This document shows, piece after piece, positions 1 to 9,189 of a DNA stretch of 64,000 bases. Position 1 is the stretch's first letter; every line of letters starts with the position of its first letter. The translations under genes and the position numbers were made by a program. The DNA is from Arthrobacter sp. Hiyo4 (lineage in GTDB: Bacteria; Actinomycetota; Actinomycetes; Actinomycetales; Micrococcaceae): assembly GCA_002370555.1 (NCBI GenBank), contig AP014718.1:1302001-1366000 (forward strand), in the 5' to 3' direction. The notes under the pieces are model-generated. The model did no database searches and was not told the origin of the DNA. It was given only the letters and a program-made list of their open reading frames with translations.

Positions 1-415
1 TTTCGGCCACCGAACTGGTGGTCACCACACAGTTCGGTTCGACGTCGATGCTCCAGCGCAAACTCCGGGTGGGCTTCGCCAAGGCCGGACGGCTAATGGA
101 TCTCCTGGAGTCCAGGGGAGTGGTTGGCCCTCCGAAGGGTCCAAGGCACGCGACGTACTGGTGAAGCCGGATGACCTCGCATCGGTGCTGGCAGCCATGA
201 AGGGCCAGGACGCGCCGGCCGTTGCTGATTCACAGACGGCAGCGCTCAGCGACAATGCCAACGCGAACATTGCCCAGGGCGGTTATGCGGAGGACCTCGT
301 GCAGGCGGACCTGGACCAGCGCAGCCAGAAAGTTGAGTACTTCGACGGCGCCGACGGCACCTCGGGCGACGACGAGGACGGTTCCGAAGACGCTTGGTCG
401 CTCACCGGACGGTAG
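1..415 (+). CDS. ftsK: DNA translocase FtsK, C-terminal end (partial, frameshifted)
   Basis: This is the end of an FtsK/SpoIIIE septal DNA pump, cut by the left edge of the window. Positions 3-131 read as the winged-helix gamma domain that recognises the orienting DNA signals ([19 protein letters not shown], then [11 protein letters not shown]). One base is missing near 131 (CCC where [13 protein letters not shown] needs one more C), after which the other frame carries the end of the domain and an acidic tail up to TAG at 413-415. The last 60 residues or so are poorly conserved and rich in Asp and Glu. It lies directly upstream of pgsA, the usual actinobacterial order. Confidence 0.85.
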   Translation, partial: FGHRTGGHHTVRFDVDAPAQTPGGLRQGRTANGSPGVQGSGWPSEGSKARDVLVKPDDLASVLAAMKGQDAPAVADSQTAALSDNANANIAQGGYAEDLVQADLDQRSQKVEYFDGADGTSGDDEDGSEDAWSLTGR

Positions 416-418
416 CCT
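413..418 (+). promoter_or_regulatory. Candidate -10 box for leaderless pgsA
   Basis: TAGCCT fits TANNNT and ends six bases before the GTG at 425. It overlaps the ftsK stop codon. A transcript starting here would have almost no 5' leader. No convincing -35 element is visible. Confidence 0.35.
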
Positions 419-424
419 AGGAGT

Positions 425-1058
425 GTGACTAGCACCGAAGCAACCGCCGCCGGCTCCAGCAGCCAGGAATCTGGAATCTTCCCAACATCCTGACCATGCT
501 GCGCATCGCCCTGGTGCCGTTCTTCGTCTGGTTCCTCCTCGCAGATGCCCCGGGCTGGACAGCGAGTCAGGGCTGTGGCGCTGGGCCGCAGTGGCGGCGT
601 TCGCCGTCGCCATCTACACCGACAAGCTCGACGGCGACATCGCCAGGAGCCGCGGCCTCGTCACCAATTTCGGCAAAATTGCCGACCCCATAGCCGACAA
701 GCTCCTCATCGGCTCGGCCCTGGTGATGCTGTCCGTCCTGAATGAACTGCCGTGGTGGGTGACCATCGTCATCCTCGTCAGGGAATGGGGCATCACAGCC
801 CTTCGCTTCTTTGTTATCCGGTACGGTGTCATCCCGGCCTCGCGCGGGGGAAAGCTCAAGACGGTCGTTCAGACGGCCGCGATCTTCCTGTACCTCCTGC
901 CGCTCGGCGCGCTGGCGCCGTGGCTTGTCTGGGTGGCTTTCGCCGTCATGATCGTGGCCGTACTGATCACGGTATGGACCGGCGTCGAATACGTCATCGA
1001 AGCCCTGCGGATCCGTTCACAGGGCAAACAGGCCGGAAAAACTACAGCTGGCAACTAG
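425..1058 (+). CDS. pgsA: CDP-diacylglycerol--glycerol-3-phosphate 3-phosphatidyltransferase (frameshifted)
   Basis: PgsA makes phosphatidylglycerol phosphate from CDP-diacylglycerol and glycerol 3-phosphate in the membrane, the first committed step to phosphatidylglycerol and cardiolipin. The CDP-alcohol phosphotransferase signature is clear: DKLDGDIAR followed by GKIADPIADK, which supplies the metal-binding aspartates. Several hydrophobic helices follow (for example WWVTIVILV and LAPWLVWVAFAVMIVAVLI). The reading frame shifts near 467 (just before WNLPNILTMLRIALVP) and again between about 550 and 590. The start is GTG at 425. Essential in bacteria, so the shifts are taken as sequence errors. 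cinA begins nine bases after its stop. Confidence 0.85.
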
Positions 1059-1067
1059 GGAGCCGAT

Positions 1068-1545
1068 GTGACCAACCTTCACCACCTGGCGGAACAGGCA
1101 GTCAAAAGTGCCCTGGAAATGGGCCGCACCGTCGCGACCGCGGAGTCGCTCACGGCGGGAATGGTCAGCGCCGTCCTCGCCGACACAGCCGGGGCCTCAG
1201 GCATGCTCCAAGGCGGTGTGGTGGCGTACCAGAACTCCGTCAAAGTGGACGTCCTGGGTGTTCCGGCAGAGCTGCTGGCCGCCGCCGGATCCGTTGACGG
1301 CGCCGTCGCAGCGGCCATGGCGGCCGGGCCAGGACTGCACTGCGGGCCGATATCGGCATCGCCACCACGGGGGTAGCCGGCCCGGAGGAACATGACGGCA
1401 AAGCCGTGGGGACGGTGTTCGTCGGGATTGCCACAGTGGCCGGTGCGTCCTTCGTGGAGTACGGCTTCGCGGGTAACCGGGCAGAGATCCGCGGACAGGC
1501 CTGTGGTGCCGCGCTGGAAAGCCTGATCGCGGCCCTATCTTCCTG
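1068..1545 (+). CDS. cinA: CinA-family protein, nicotinamide-nucleotide amidase domain (frameshifted)
   Basis: About 160 residues matching the C-terminal CinA domain only (PncC type), which removes the amide from nicotinamide mononucleotide in NAD recycling. Visible signatures are TVATAESLTAGMVSAVLAD, then GGVVAYQNSVKVDVLGV, and after the shift IGIATTGVAGPEEHDGKAVG and a C-terminal helix ending ESLIAALSS. The frame changes near 1330, where a base is missing between AAMAAG and the expected RTALRADIGIATTG. Start is GTG at 1068, tightly behind pgsA, so the two are probably cotranscribed. In related genomes the same gene precedes clgR. Confidence 0.8.
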
Positions 1546-1607
1546 AAGCTACCGGGCGTAAAGTTGCCGGGAACAAATCCCGGCGTCCATTAGTTATTAC
1601 ATTGTGT

Positions 1608-1636
1608 CGCTTCCGGAGAGCGGAGGCGCCTAGGAT
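1608..1636 (+). promoter_or_regulatory. Inverted repeat and -10 box upstream of clgR
   Basis: CGCTTCCG (1608-1615) and CGGAGGCG (1621-1628) form an inverted repeat with one mismatch around GAGAG. TAGGAT at 1631-1636 fits an actinobacterial -10 box. The arrangement could be an operator over the clgR promoter. ClgR autoregulation is known in other actinobacteria, but this repeat does not match its published site spacing well, so the link is only a guess. Confidence 0.35.
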
Positions 1637-1788
1637 GAATAAACCACGGTTCGCTCCACGGCGGACCGCACTTATGAGGGAGCAAGGCGATACAGATGGT
1701 AAAGCAGCCCGTATCCATAAACGGCGTTGTCCGCTGGAAGGATGTGGGCCTCGCCGATCAGGCCAAGAGCGAACAGAAGGAGCGCAAG

Positions 1789-2148
1789 ATGGTTGTACTT
1801 CGTCACGAAATCGGTGATGTCCTGCGCGATGTACGCCAGCGCCAGGGACGCACGCTCCGCGAAGTTTCGCACAGTGCCCGTGTTTCCTTGGGCTACCTCA
1901 GCGAAGTAGAGCGCGGCCAGAAGGAAGCTTCATCAGAGCTCCTCTCCTCAATCTGCTCAGCCCTGGACGTGCCGCTGTCGAGCATGCTCAGGGAAGTCAG
2001 CGACCGTGTCGCCGTCGCCGAGGGCGTTGCCGTTCCGGACACCGTTCCCCAGGAATTCTCACAGCGCTACGGCCGCGACCTTGATCGCGATCTGAACGCT
2101 GAACTCAACAACGAACTGTCCAAGGGCCTGCTTTCCGGCGCACGGTAA
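1789..2148 (+). CDS. clgR: XRE-family regulator ClgR
   Basis: A 119-residue regulator consisting mostly of a Cro/C1-type helix-turn-helix: [19 protein letters not shown], then [20 protein letters not shown], which are the scaffold and recognition helices. ClgR activates clp protease genes and other stress genes in actinobacteria and is turned over by Clp itself. The position between cinA and recA and the [14 protein letters not shown] start match ClgR (Rv2745c-like). I chose ATG at 1789 because GAAGGAG lies at 1776-1782; the frame stays open back to 1696. A Leu/Asp-rich tail ([17 protein letters not shown]) ends at 2148. Intact. Confidence 0.85.
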   Translation: MVVLRHEIGDVLRDVRQRQGRTLREVSHSARVSLGYLSEVERGQKEASSELLSSICSALDVPLSSMLREVSDRVAVAEGVAVPDTVPQEFSQRYGRDLDRDLNAELNNELSKGLLSGAR

Positions 2149-2177
2149 GACGTCCGCAGGGCCAGACAGGAAGTACA

Positions 2178-2210
2178 GCAAAGCCTCCGGCCATGGGCCG
2201 GAGGCTTTGC
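2178..2210. terminator. Bidirectional hairpin terminator
   Basis: Perfect 15-bp stem (2178-2192 with 2196-2210) and a three-base ATG loop, located between the convergent clgR and MarR genes. It lacks a long T run but has GCTTTGC on one side and the mirror AAAG on the other. Confidence 0.8.
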
Positions 2211-2222
2211 TGCGTGTGGCGG

Positions 2223-2792
2223 CTATTTTGCCGTGTCGCCGGCGGACGGGTCCTTCGCGAAACCGTCGAGTTCAAAGAGGGAGTTGAGCTTTGCCATGTA
2301 TTCGGCGAGGCTCTGCAGTTCCCCGACCGGCCACTCGCCCAGCCGCTCACGGAAATCCTGGCGGCGCGCATCCTGGACCTGATGCATCTTTTCCTCGCCC
2401 TTTTCGGTGAGGCGGATCGACTGCGCCCTTCCGTCCAGGGGGTCAGCTTCCTTGAACACCAGCCCGATGCTTTCCAGAAAAGCGATCTGGCGGCTGACGG
2501 ATGGCTTGCCCACACCGATGTTCAGGGCGAGGTCCGTCAACCGGATGGGTCCCTCGCGCCGGATGACCGAAAGCAGGCCGTAGGCCGCCGGTTCCATGTC
2601 CGGGTGCACCTGCCGCGAGAGCTGATGGGACACCGACCGGGCGCGCCGCCAAAAGAGACTGATTTGGTGTTCCACGGTGTTCAGGGCCTCATCGACGGTC
2701 TCCTTTTCGGTACCTGTGCCCGCGGGGGACGTCGCGGGAACGCCGGTCTCAGGAAGGCCTGTCGCAGGAGGGCCGTCGGCAGGGTTGCTCAT
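2223..2792 (-). CDS. MarR-family transcriptional regulator
   Basis: A 189-residue MarR-type repressor. The first 25 residues are Pro/Gly/Thr-rich. The winged helix follows: YGLLSVIRREGPIRLTDLA, GVGKPSVSRQIAFLESIGL, then the wing FKEADPLDGRAQSIRLTEKG. C-terminal helices (ERLGEWPVGELQSLAEYMAKL) form the dimer interface. The ligand and targets cannot be inferred. The gene is transcribed away from DUF3046 and towards clgR. TAGAAT (minus strand, 2805-2800) lies seven bases before the start codon, so the transcript is probably leaderless. A 12-bp palindrome sits just upstream of it and may be its own operator. Confidence 0.85.
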   Translation of the reverse strand: MSNPADGPPATGLPETGVPATSPAGTGTEKETVDEALNTVEHQISLFWRRARSVSHQLSRQVHPDMEPAAYGLLSVIRREGPIRLTDLALNIGVGKPSVSRQIAFLESIGLVFKEADPLDGRAQSIRLTEKGEEKMHQVQDARRQDFRERLGEWPVGELQSLAEYMAKLNSLFELDGFAKDPSAGDTAK

Positions 2793-2799
2793 GGCAACA

Positions 2800-2817
2800 A
2801 TTCTAGGCTCCGGAGCC
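2800..2817 (-). promoter_or_regulatory. MarR gene promoter with 12-bp palindrome
   Basis: TAGAAT on the minus strand (2805-2800) ends seven bases before the MarR start. The perfect palindrome GGCTCCGGAGCC (2806-2817) abuts it on the upstream side, where an autorepressor would block polymerase. The same 40-bp gap must also hold the promoter of the divergent DUF3046 gene. Confidence 0.4.
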
Positions 2818-2833
2818 GTGAGAGACTCTATTG

Positions 2834-3056
2834 GTGCGGATCAGTGACTATTGGCGGCTTATGGACGACGAATTCGGGGCGGCTACTCCCGGGTCCTGAG
2901 CAGCACCCTGGTCCTGGCCGGGGCCGGCGGGCGAACCGCGGACCAGGCCCTCGCCGCCGGAATGAGCCCCGGCAGGTGTGGCTGGCCATCTGCGACGTCC
3001 AGGATGTGCCGCCGGAGCGGCGCCTGGGACGCGACGTCAAACCCCTGCGCGACTGA
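2834..3056 (+). CDS. DUF3046 family protein (frameshifted)
   Basis: A protein of about 74 residues of unknown function, almost always found next to recA in actinobacteria. Reconstructed, it begins with GTG at 2834 (VRISDYWRLMDDEFG), continues SRVLSSTLVLAGAGG, and ends with VWLAICDVQDVPPERRLGRD and KPLRD. Two bases are missing: one near 2882 (GGCTAC for GGCCTAC) and one near 2964 in a C run (GCCCCGG for GCCCCCGG). The family has no assigned biochemical role. It is divergent from the MarR gene and precedes recA by 230 bases. Confidence 0.75.
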
Positions 3057-3128
3057 CGCCGCCACCACCCAGGCAGCGTTCCCGGGCTCACGTGTGCCCT
3101 TTCTGCGCTGACACGCCGCCGGATCTGT

Positions 3129-3157
3129 TCGAATACCTGTTCGGGTAAAGCTATGCT
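3129..3157 (+). promoter_or_regulatory. LexA box over the recA promoter
   Basis: TCGAAT-ACCT-GTTCGG (3129-3144) matches the Gram-positive LexA operator TCGAAC-N4-GTTCGA with two differences. TATGCT at 3152-3157 is a good -10 box, and a 17-bp spacing places the -35 region (3129-3134) inside the LexA box. Binding of LexA would therefore block polymerase. The predicted transcript has a leader of about 125 bases before recA. Confidence 0.75.
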
Positions 3158-3288
3158 TTTCGTAGTGGGTTATCCACATAGGCGATGTCATCCGGCCAGA
3201 ATGTCAGCGGGTGCCATTAGCGTCAGAGATGACCAAGAAATGGCCGCTGAGGCCACTCCAAAGCGAGAAAGCATTAGAGGTGTGAACC

Positions 3289-4346
3289 ATGGCGGCAGCC
3301 CCGGATCGTCAAAAGGCGCTCGACGCAGCGCTGGCACAGATTGACAAGCAGTTCGGCAAGGGCTCGGTCATGCGGCTGGGCGATGAAGTCCGTGCCCCCA
3401 TCGAAGTCATCCCCACCGGATCCATCGCGTTGGACGTGGCCTTGGGAATTGGCGGCCTGCCCCGCGGCCGCGTCGTGGAGATCTACGGCCCGGAATCTTC
3501 TGGTAAGACCACCGTGGCCCTGCACGCCGTTGCCAACGCGCAGCGCCTGGGCGGCATTGCCGCCTTCATCGATGCCGAGCACGCCCTGGACCCCGAGTAC
3601 GCCGCCAGGCTGGGCGTGGATACGGACGCCCTCCTGGTCTCGCAGCCTGACACAGGCGAGCAGGCCCTGGAAATCATGGACATGCTGATCGGCTCGGGTT
3701 CGCTGGACGTCATCGTCATCGACTCCGTTGCTGCCCTGGTCCCGCGTGCGGAAATCGAGGGCGACATGGGCGACAGCCACGTGGGTCTGCAGGCCCGCCT
3801 CATGAGCCAGGCGCTGCGTAAGATCACCGGCCGCCTGAGCCAGACCAAAACCACCGCCATCTTCATCAACCAGCTCCGTGAAAAGATCGGTGTGTTCTTC
3901 GGCTCCCGGAGACCACCACCGGCGGTAAGGCCCTGAAGTTCTACGCGTCCATCCGCATCGACGTCCGCCGGATCCAGACGCTCAAGGAGGGTGCCGACTC
4001 CGTCGGTAACCGCACCAAGGCCAAGATCGTCAAGAACAAGATGGCTCCGCCCTTCAAGATCGCCGAATTCGACATCATCTATGGCCAGGGCATTTCCCGC
4101 GAGGGCGGCATCATCGACATGGGCGTTGAGCACGGCATCATCAAGAAGTCGGGCTCGTGGTTCACGTACGACGGCGACCAGCTGGGCCAGGGCATGGAGA
4201 ACTCCCGCCGGTTCCTGCGCGACAACCCCGAGCTGGCGACCGAACTGGAGCGCCTGATCAAGGAGAAGCTTGGTGTCGGGGTGGTCAAGCCCGCCGAAGC
4301 CGATGCCAAAGACACACCGAAGCTGAAGGCTGTTGACGGCTTCTAG
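3289..4346 (+). CDS. recA: Recombinase RecA (frameshifted)
   Basis: RecA polymerises on single-stranded DNA, drives strand exchange and triggers LexA self-cleavage. Visible: Walker [26 protein letters not shown], Walker [20 protein letters not shown], loop 1 [19 protein letters not shown] and [10 protein letters not shown]. One C is missing near 3906 (TCCCGGAG for [26 protein letters not shown]). The second part continues through [19 protein letters not shown] to the C-terminal DGF. About 352 residues, normal length, no intein. RBS GAGGTG precedes ATG 3289. recX follows 36 bases after the stop. Confidence 0.95.
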
Positions 4347-4382
4347 GAACGCCCCTGACGTGACGGCCGGGCAGAACACCGG

Positions 4383-5062
4383 ATGGCGTGCGGCCGGGCC
4401 AGCCGCCGGGAGGGCGCCGGATCGGGCGACGGCAGCGGAGACGGGCGGACGCCCGGCTTCGGGCCGGATGGACCCGGTCCGGATGCTGCCCTCGCCACAG
4501 ACGCCGGCGCAAGCACAGACGCCGACGCAAACCCAGACGCCGAACCGGATCCCGCATCCGTAGCGCGGGCCATCGTGCTCCGGCAGCTGACCAGTTCGGC
4601 CAAGAGCCGGCTGCAGCTGTCGCGGAAACTGGCCGAGCGGAACATTCCGGAGGATGTGGCGGAAGCCGTCCTGGACCGCTTCCAGGAGGTACGCCTCATT
4701 GACGACGCCGAGTTCGCCGACATGTGGGTGCGCAGCCGGTCGCAGTCGCGGAAGCTCGCCAAAGGCGCCCTCCGGCGCGAGCTGGCGGACAAGGGGATTG
4801 ACCCGGACACCGCTGCCGCCGCGCTGGAACAGCTTTCCGACGCGGCCGAGGAAGTGTCGGCCGGCTCCTGGTGGAGCGCAAGCTCCGGGCAGGCACGGAT
4901 TTGTCGGACCGCGCCGAGCGGGACAAGATCACCCGGCGGCTGGCGTCCATGCTTGCCCGCAAGGGCTACCAGCCGTCGCAGGCGTTCCGGATCGTCGGAG
5001 AAGTGCTCGACGCACATGCGGAGACCCGGACGCACGCACCGGATGGCCTGCTGGAACCATAG
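4383..5062 (+). CDS. recX: Regulatory protein RecX (frameshifted)
   Basis: RecX caps and restrains RecA filaments. The conserved part starts at ARAIVLRQLTSSAKSRLQL and contains the three-helix repeats LAERNIPEDVAEAVLDRF, LIDDAEFADMWVRSR and [21 protein letters not shown] base is missing near 4862, after which ERKLRAGTDLSDRAERDKI and ARKGYQPSQAFRIVGEVL complete the fold. The N-terminal 55 residues are low-complexity Gly/Asp/Ala/Pro (TDADANPDAEPDP) and the start at ATG 4383 is uncertain; a GTG at 4360 would need another shift. Follows recA directly, as is typical. Confidence 0.8.
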
Positions 5063-5127
5063 GCCCGCCGTAACGGCGCCCCCGCCGATACGGCAACCTG
5101 GGCGATCCGGCAACCGTAGCGACCCGT

Positions 5128-5133
5128 TACCCT
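5128..5133 (+). promoter_or_regulatory. Candidate -10 box for leaderless miaB
   Basis: TACCCT ends six bases before GTG 5140, the spacing expected for a transcript beginning at the start codon. No ribosome binding site lies in front of that codon, which agrees with leaderless translation. Confidence 0.35.
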
Positions 5134-5139
5134 TAACAG

Positions 5140-6685
5140 GTGAGTTTGACCATTCCTTCCCCCGCATCCGGTACCGCCCCGTCAGCCGACCCAGCCCTCC
5201 AGCAGCCCCGTACCTATCAGGTGCGCACCTTCGGCTGCCAGATGAACGTGCATGATTCGGAGCGGATGGCCGGCATGCTCGAAGACGCGGGCTACGTACC
5301 GGCCAGCGGTGAGCAGGCCGATGTCGTGGTGTTCAATACCTGCGCCGTCCGGGAAAACGCGGACAACAAGCTCTACGGCAACCTGGGCATGCTGGCGCCC
5401 GTCAAGGCCGCCAATCCGGGTATGCAGATCGCCGTGGGAGGCTGTCTGGCCCAGAAGGACCGCGAGACCATCCTGAAAAAGGCTCCCTGGGTGGACGCTG
5501 TCTTCGGCACCCACAACGTCGGAGCCCTCCCGGCCCTGTTGGACCGGGCGCGGCACAACAACGAAGCCCAGCTGGAGATCCTCGAATCCCTGGACGTCTT
5601 CCCCTCCACGCTGCCCACCAAGCGAGACTCGGTCTATTCCGGCTGGGTTTCCATCTCGGTCGGCTGCAACAACACCTGCACGTTCTGCATCGTCCCGGCC
5701 CTGCGCGGGAAGGAAAAGGACCGGCGCCCGGGCGACATCCTGGCTGAAATCCAGGCCCTCGTGGATGACGGTGCCATCGAAGTCACCCTGCTGGGCCAGA
5801 ACGTGAACTCTTACGGTGTGGAGTTCGGCGACCGGCAGGCGTTCTCCAAACTCCTGCGCGCGTGCGGCGACATCAAGGGCCTGGAACGGGTCCGCTTCAC
5901 CAGCCCCCACCCGGCCGCCTTCACCGACGATGTCATAGACGCCATGGCCGAAACCCCAACGTGATGCCGCAGCTGCACATGCCGCTGCAGTCCGGGTCCG
6001 ACAAAGTCCTGAGGGACATGAAACGGTCCTACCGCTCCACCAAGTTTTTGGGCATCCTGGACAAGGTCCGCGAGAAGATCCCGCACGCCGCCATCTCCAC
6101 CGACATCATTGTCGGCTTCCCCGGCGAAACCGAGGAAGATTTCCAGGCCACCCTTGACGTTGTGGAGCAGTCGCGCTTCGCCACGGCGTTCACCTTCCAG
6201 TACTCGAAGCGTCCGGGTACTCCCGCCGCAGACTTGCCGGACCAGCTTCCCAAGGCCGTGGTCCAGGAGCGGTTTGAACGCCTGACCGCACTGCAGGACA
6301 GGATCGCGGCCGAGGAAAACGCCACGCAGCTTGGCCGCCGGGTAGAGGTGATGGTCACCGCCCACTCGGGGCGCAAGTCCGAAGAAACCCACCGGCTGTC
6401 GGGCCGGTCCCAGGACCAGCGGCTGGTGCACTTCTCCGTTCCCGAGGGGCAGAGGTGCCGCGTCCGGGTGACCTGGTCACCGTCACCATCACCGAAGCCG
6501 CAGCGTTCCACCTCGTGGCCGACCCGTCGGTGCAGGACTACAGCCTGCGGCGTTCCCGCGCGGGGGACGCCTGGGACAGGTCCCAGGCAGATTCGTGCGG
6601 CGCTCCCGTGCCGGCTGCCGCAGGCGGGGCCGGACGCACCGGAGTCTCGCTGGGGATGCCCACGCTGCCGGTACGGAGCCGCTGA
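5140..6685 (+). CDS. miaB: tRNA-2-methylthio-N6-isopentenyladenosine synthase MiaB (frameshifted)
   Basis: MiaB adds a methylthio group to isopentenyl-A37 of tRNAs using two iron-sulfur clusters. The N-terminal UPF0004 domain has its three cysteines in [27 protein letters not shown] and VGGCLAQKD; the radical SAM triad is [11 protein letters not shown]. Two bases are missing, near 5955 (ACCCCAAC for ACCCCCAAC, between DAMAETP and [15 protein letters not shown]) and near 6450. The TRAM domain ([16 protein letters not shown] to [19 protein letters not shown]) precedes a 40-residue Gly/Ala tail. About 514 residues. miaA, which makes its substrate, starts four bases after the stop. Confidence 0.9.
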
Positions 6686-6688
6686 CCG

Positions 6689-7582
6689 GTGGTCCAGCCT
6701 CCGGTTATTGCTGTTGTTGGTCCCACAGGGTCAGGTAAGTCCGATCTAGCCGTGAACCTTGCCCTGGAGCTGGACGGCGAGGTCATCAATGCCGACGCCC
6801 TGCAGTTCTATCGCGGGATGGACATAGGCACCGCCAAGATCACACCGGCAGAGTGCAAGGGCGTTCCCCACCACCTTCTGGACATCCTGGACGTTACCGA
6901 GGAGGCCAGCGTTTCAGACTTCCAGCAGCAGGCCCGGAGCATCGTCAGCGATATCCACGCGCGCGGCAAACGCGTCATTCTGGCGGGCGGTTCGGGTCTC
7001 TACGTGCGGCCGCCCTCGACGTCCTCGAATTCCCCGGCACGGATCCAGTCCTCCGGCAGCGGCTCGAGGCTGAGCTCGTTGAAGCCGGCCAGGATGCCCT
7101 CCTGGCGCGGCTCCGGGAGGTGGATCCGGTGTCAGCGGGCCGTGTCTCCGATGCGCGCCGGATCATCAGGGCGCTCGAAGTCCATAAGCTCACCGGCCGG
7201 CCCTTCAGTTCCTTTATGCCCAGCGGGAGTATTTCCAGCCTGCCGTCCAGATCGGCCTGGCCGTGGACCGCGACCTCCTCCGTGAACGGCTGGCACGGCG
7301 GGTCCATAACATGGTGGACCAGGGGCTGCTGGGGGAAGTGCGCCGGCTGGACGCGGCGGTCTCCGCGGTGGCAAAACTGCGCCGCGGGCCCTCGGTTATG
7401 CCCAGTTCCTGAAAGTGCTCGACGGCGGCTCAACAGTTGCCGAGGCAGCCGAGGACACCATTGTGGCCACCAGGCAGTTCGCCAGGCGCCAGCTCACGTG
7501 GTTCCGCGCCGATCCCCGCATCACCTGGCTGGACTGGCAGGCGCCGGACCTTGCGGCCCGGGCCGTGGCTCTCAGCCGGTAA
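6689..7582 (+). CDS. miaA: tRNA dimethylallyltransferase MiaA (frameshifted)
   Basis: MiaA transfers a dimethylallyl group to A37 of tRNAs reading UNN codons. The P-loop [18 protein letters not shown] is near residue 9, followed by [29 protein letters not shown] and [12 protein letters not shown]. Three bases are lost: near 7008, near 7222 (after RPFSSFMP, before [18 protein letters not shown]) and near 7385 (before [14 protein letters not shown]). The end reads [21 protein letters not shown] in pieces, the usual RQ-RW-R motif, with TAA at 7580-7582. Start GTG 6689. Works with MiaB immediately upstream. Confidence 0.85.
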
Positions 7583-7591
7583 TCTAGGACC

Positions 7592-8536
7592 ATGGACGCA
7601 ACTCCCGCAGAGACCACAGAGCCCGTCTTCCTCACCTTGGGCGGACTCCGCTTCTCCAAGGGACACGGCACCGGCAACGACTTCGTGCTGGTCGCCGACC
7701 CCGGCGGCGTCCACACCATCGACGCCGGCCAGGTAGCCGCGCTCTGCGACCGTCACCGCGGGATCGGCGGCGACGGACTGATCCGGGCCGTACCCTCCCG
7801 GTACCTCTCCGAAGGCCGCGAGCTGCTGCTGAGCAGCCCCGAGGCCGAATGGTTCATGGACTATCGCAACGGCGACGGGTCGCTCTCGGAAATGTGCGGC
7901 AACGGGGTCCGCGTATTTGTGCACTTCCTGCGTACTGAGGGCTTGGTTGACCTGCCCGACGGCGGCGCGCTCACCATCGGGACGCGCGGCGGCGTCAAGA
8001 CCGTGGTCCGGACAGGGGACAGCTATGCGGTGGACATGGGGCCGTGGGAGTTCATTTTCCCCGGCGACGCGACGGCGAAAGCCATGGACTCGCTGGTAAC
8101 CGCAGACGGCCTGGAAGTGCCCCGCCCGGCCCTGTCAGTGAGCATGGGCAACCCGCACACCGTGGTGGCACTGGCTGAACTGTCCGAACTGGAAGCCACC
8201 AGGCTCTACACTGCTCCGAAGGTCGATCCGGTGCCGGCCAATGGAACCAACGTTGAATTCGTCGTGCCTGCCGAACCGCTGGTCCACAACGGGATCGGCA
8301 CCATCACCATGCGCGTCCATGAGCGGGGCGTGGGCGAGACCCAATCCTGTGGAACCGGCGCGTGCGCCGCCGCAGTGGCCATCCGGCACTGGGCCGGGGC
8401 GGAGGCGCCGGACTCCTGGCAGGTCAACGTGCCGGGCGGTGTCGTCGGGGTCAAGTTCTTCGCCGGGGCGGGCGGGCACGAGCACGTCGAGCTCAGCGGG
8501 CCCGCCGTAATTGTGGCTACTGGGACGCTTTCCTGA
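7592..8536 (+). CDS. dapF: Diaminopimelate epimerase
   Basis: DapF converts LL- to meso-diaminopimelate for lysine and peptidoglycan. The 314-residue gene is intact. Both catalytic cysteines are in place: EMCGNGVRVF and ETQSCGTGACAAAVA. The substrate loops KGHGTGNDFVLVADP and RNGDGSLSEMCGNG are also seen. TAATCT (7580-7585) overlaps the miaA stop and ends six bases before the ATG, suggesting a leaderless start in addition to read-through from miaA. The last 20 bases overlap the convergent methyltransferase gene. Confidence 0.95.
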   Translation: MDATPAETTEPVFLTLGGLRFSKGHGTGNDFVLVADPGGVHTIDAGQVAALCDRHRGIGGDGLIRAVPSRYLSEGRELLLSSPEAEWFMDYRNGDGSLSEMCGNGVRVFVHFLRTEGLVDLPDGGALTIGTRGGVKTVVRTGDSYAVDMGPWEFIFPGDATAKAMDSLVTADGLEVPRPALSVSMGNPHTVVALAELSELEATRLYTAPKVDPVPANGTNVEFVVPAEPLVHNGIGTITMRVHERGVGETQSCGTGACAAAVAIRHWAGAEAPDSWQVNVPGGVVGVKFFAGAGGHEHVELSGPAVIVATGTLS

Positions 8537-9131
8537 CCCGAAGGATGCGGAAGGACTTGGACGTGGACTCCCGGCTCACGGCGAAGGATGCATCCAGTTC
8601 CGTCGCGAGCCAGCGCTGAAGCGAATCCGAGCCCAGGTTTTTTTGGACCACCAGCCACGCGGAGCCGCCCGGCGCCAGCCGGGGCAGCCACAGCTTCAGG
8701 AGGCTGTGGAGTTCATCCTTGCCGATCCGGATGGGCGGATTGGACCAGATCGTGTCAAAGCGCAGGTCCCGGTCCACCGCTTCCGGCGTGCTGGCCAGCA
8801 CGTTGCCCAGGCCAAGCAGGGCCGCATTCTCGTTGGTCAGCGTGATGCAGCGTTCATTGACGTCCACGGCGTAGACCTTGGCGTGTGGCGCCCGCAATGC
8901 GAGGGTCAGGGCAATGGGCCCCCAACCGCAGCCGATGTCAAGGAGGTTGCCTGTGGGGTGCGGGGCCGGGACCTCGGCCAGGAGCACCGCCGTCCCCTTG
9001 TCGATGCCGTCGGGGCTGAAGATGCCGCCGGACGTCTGCAGCGTGCGTCTCTCGCCGGCCAGTTCCACGGTGAGCGGCTTGCGGGTGAACGGCCCGGCCG
9101 GCGATGCGCTGAAATAGTGTGCGGACTCCAT
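8517..9131 (-). CDS. RsmC-like class I SAM methyltransferase
   Basis: A 204-residue methyltransferase of the small-subunit rRNA RsmC/YbiN-like type. Motif I is LLDIGCGWGPIALTLAL, followed by AVDVNERCITLTNENA and the purine-methylating NPPI motif in FDTIWSNPPIRIGKDELHSLL, typical of N2-guanine methylation in 16S rRNA. It ends convergently inside dapF (20-base overlap). TAATCT (minus strand, 9145-9140) lies eight bases before the start, so transcription is probably leaderless. Its promoter is close to the divergent hflX leader promoter. The exact rRNA target is inferred from family only. Confidence 0.8.
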   Translation of the reverse strand: MESAHYFSASPAGPFTRKPLTVELAGERRTLQTSGGIFSPDGIDKGTAVLLAEVPAPHPTGNLLDIGCGWGPIALTLALRAPHAKVYAVDVNERCITLTNENAALLGLGNVLASTPEAVDRDLRFDTIWSNPPIRIGKDELHSLLKLWLPRLAPGGSAWLVVQKNLGSDSLQRWLATELDASFAVSRESTSKSFRILRVRKASQ

Positions 9132-9189
9132 AACTGGCCAGATTAGTTGGCCGGGGTGGACAATGCGAAACCGCGGGCACCGCTTCTGC

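Noticed and set aside
3289..4346. Real inactivation or an intein in recA
   Set aside because: Both halves are fully conserved and one added C at about 3906 restores the protein, so an error is far more likely.
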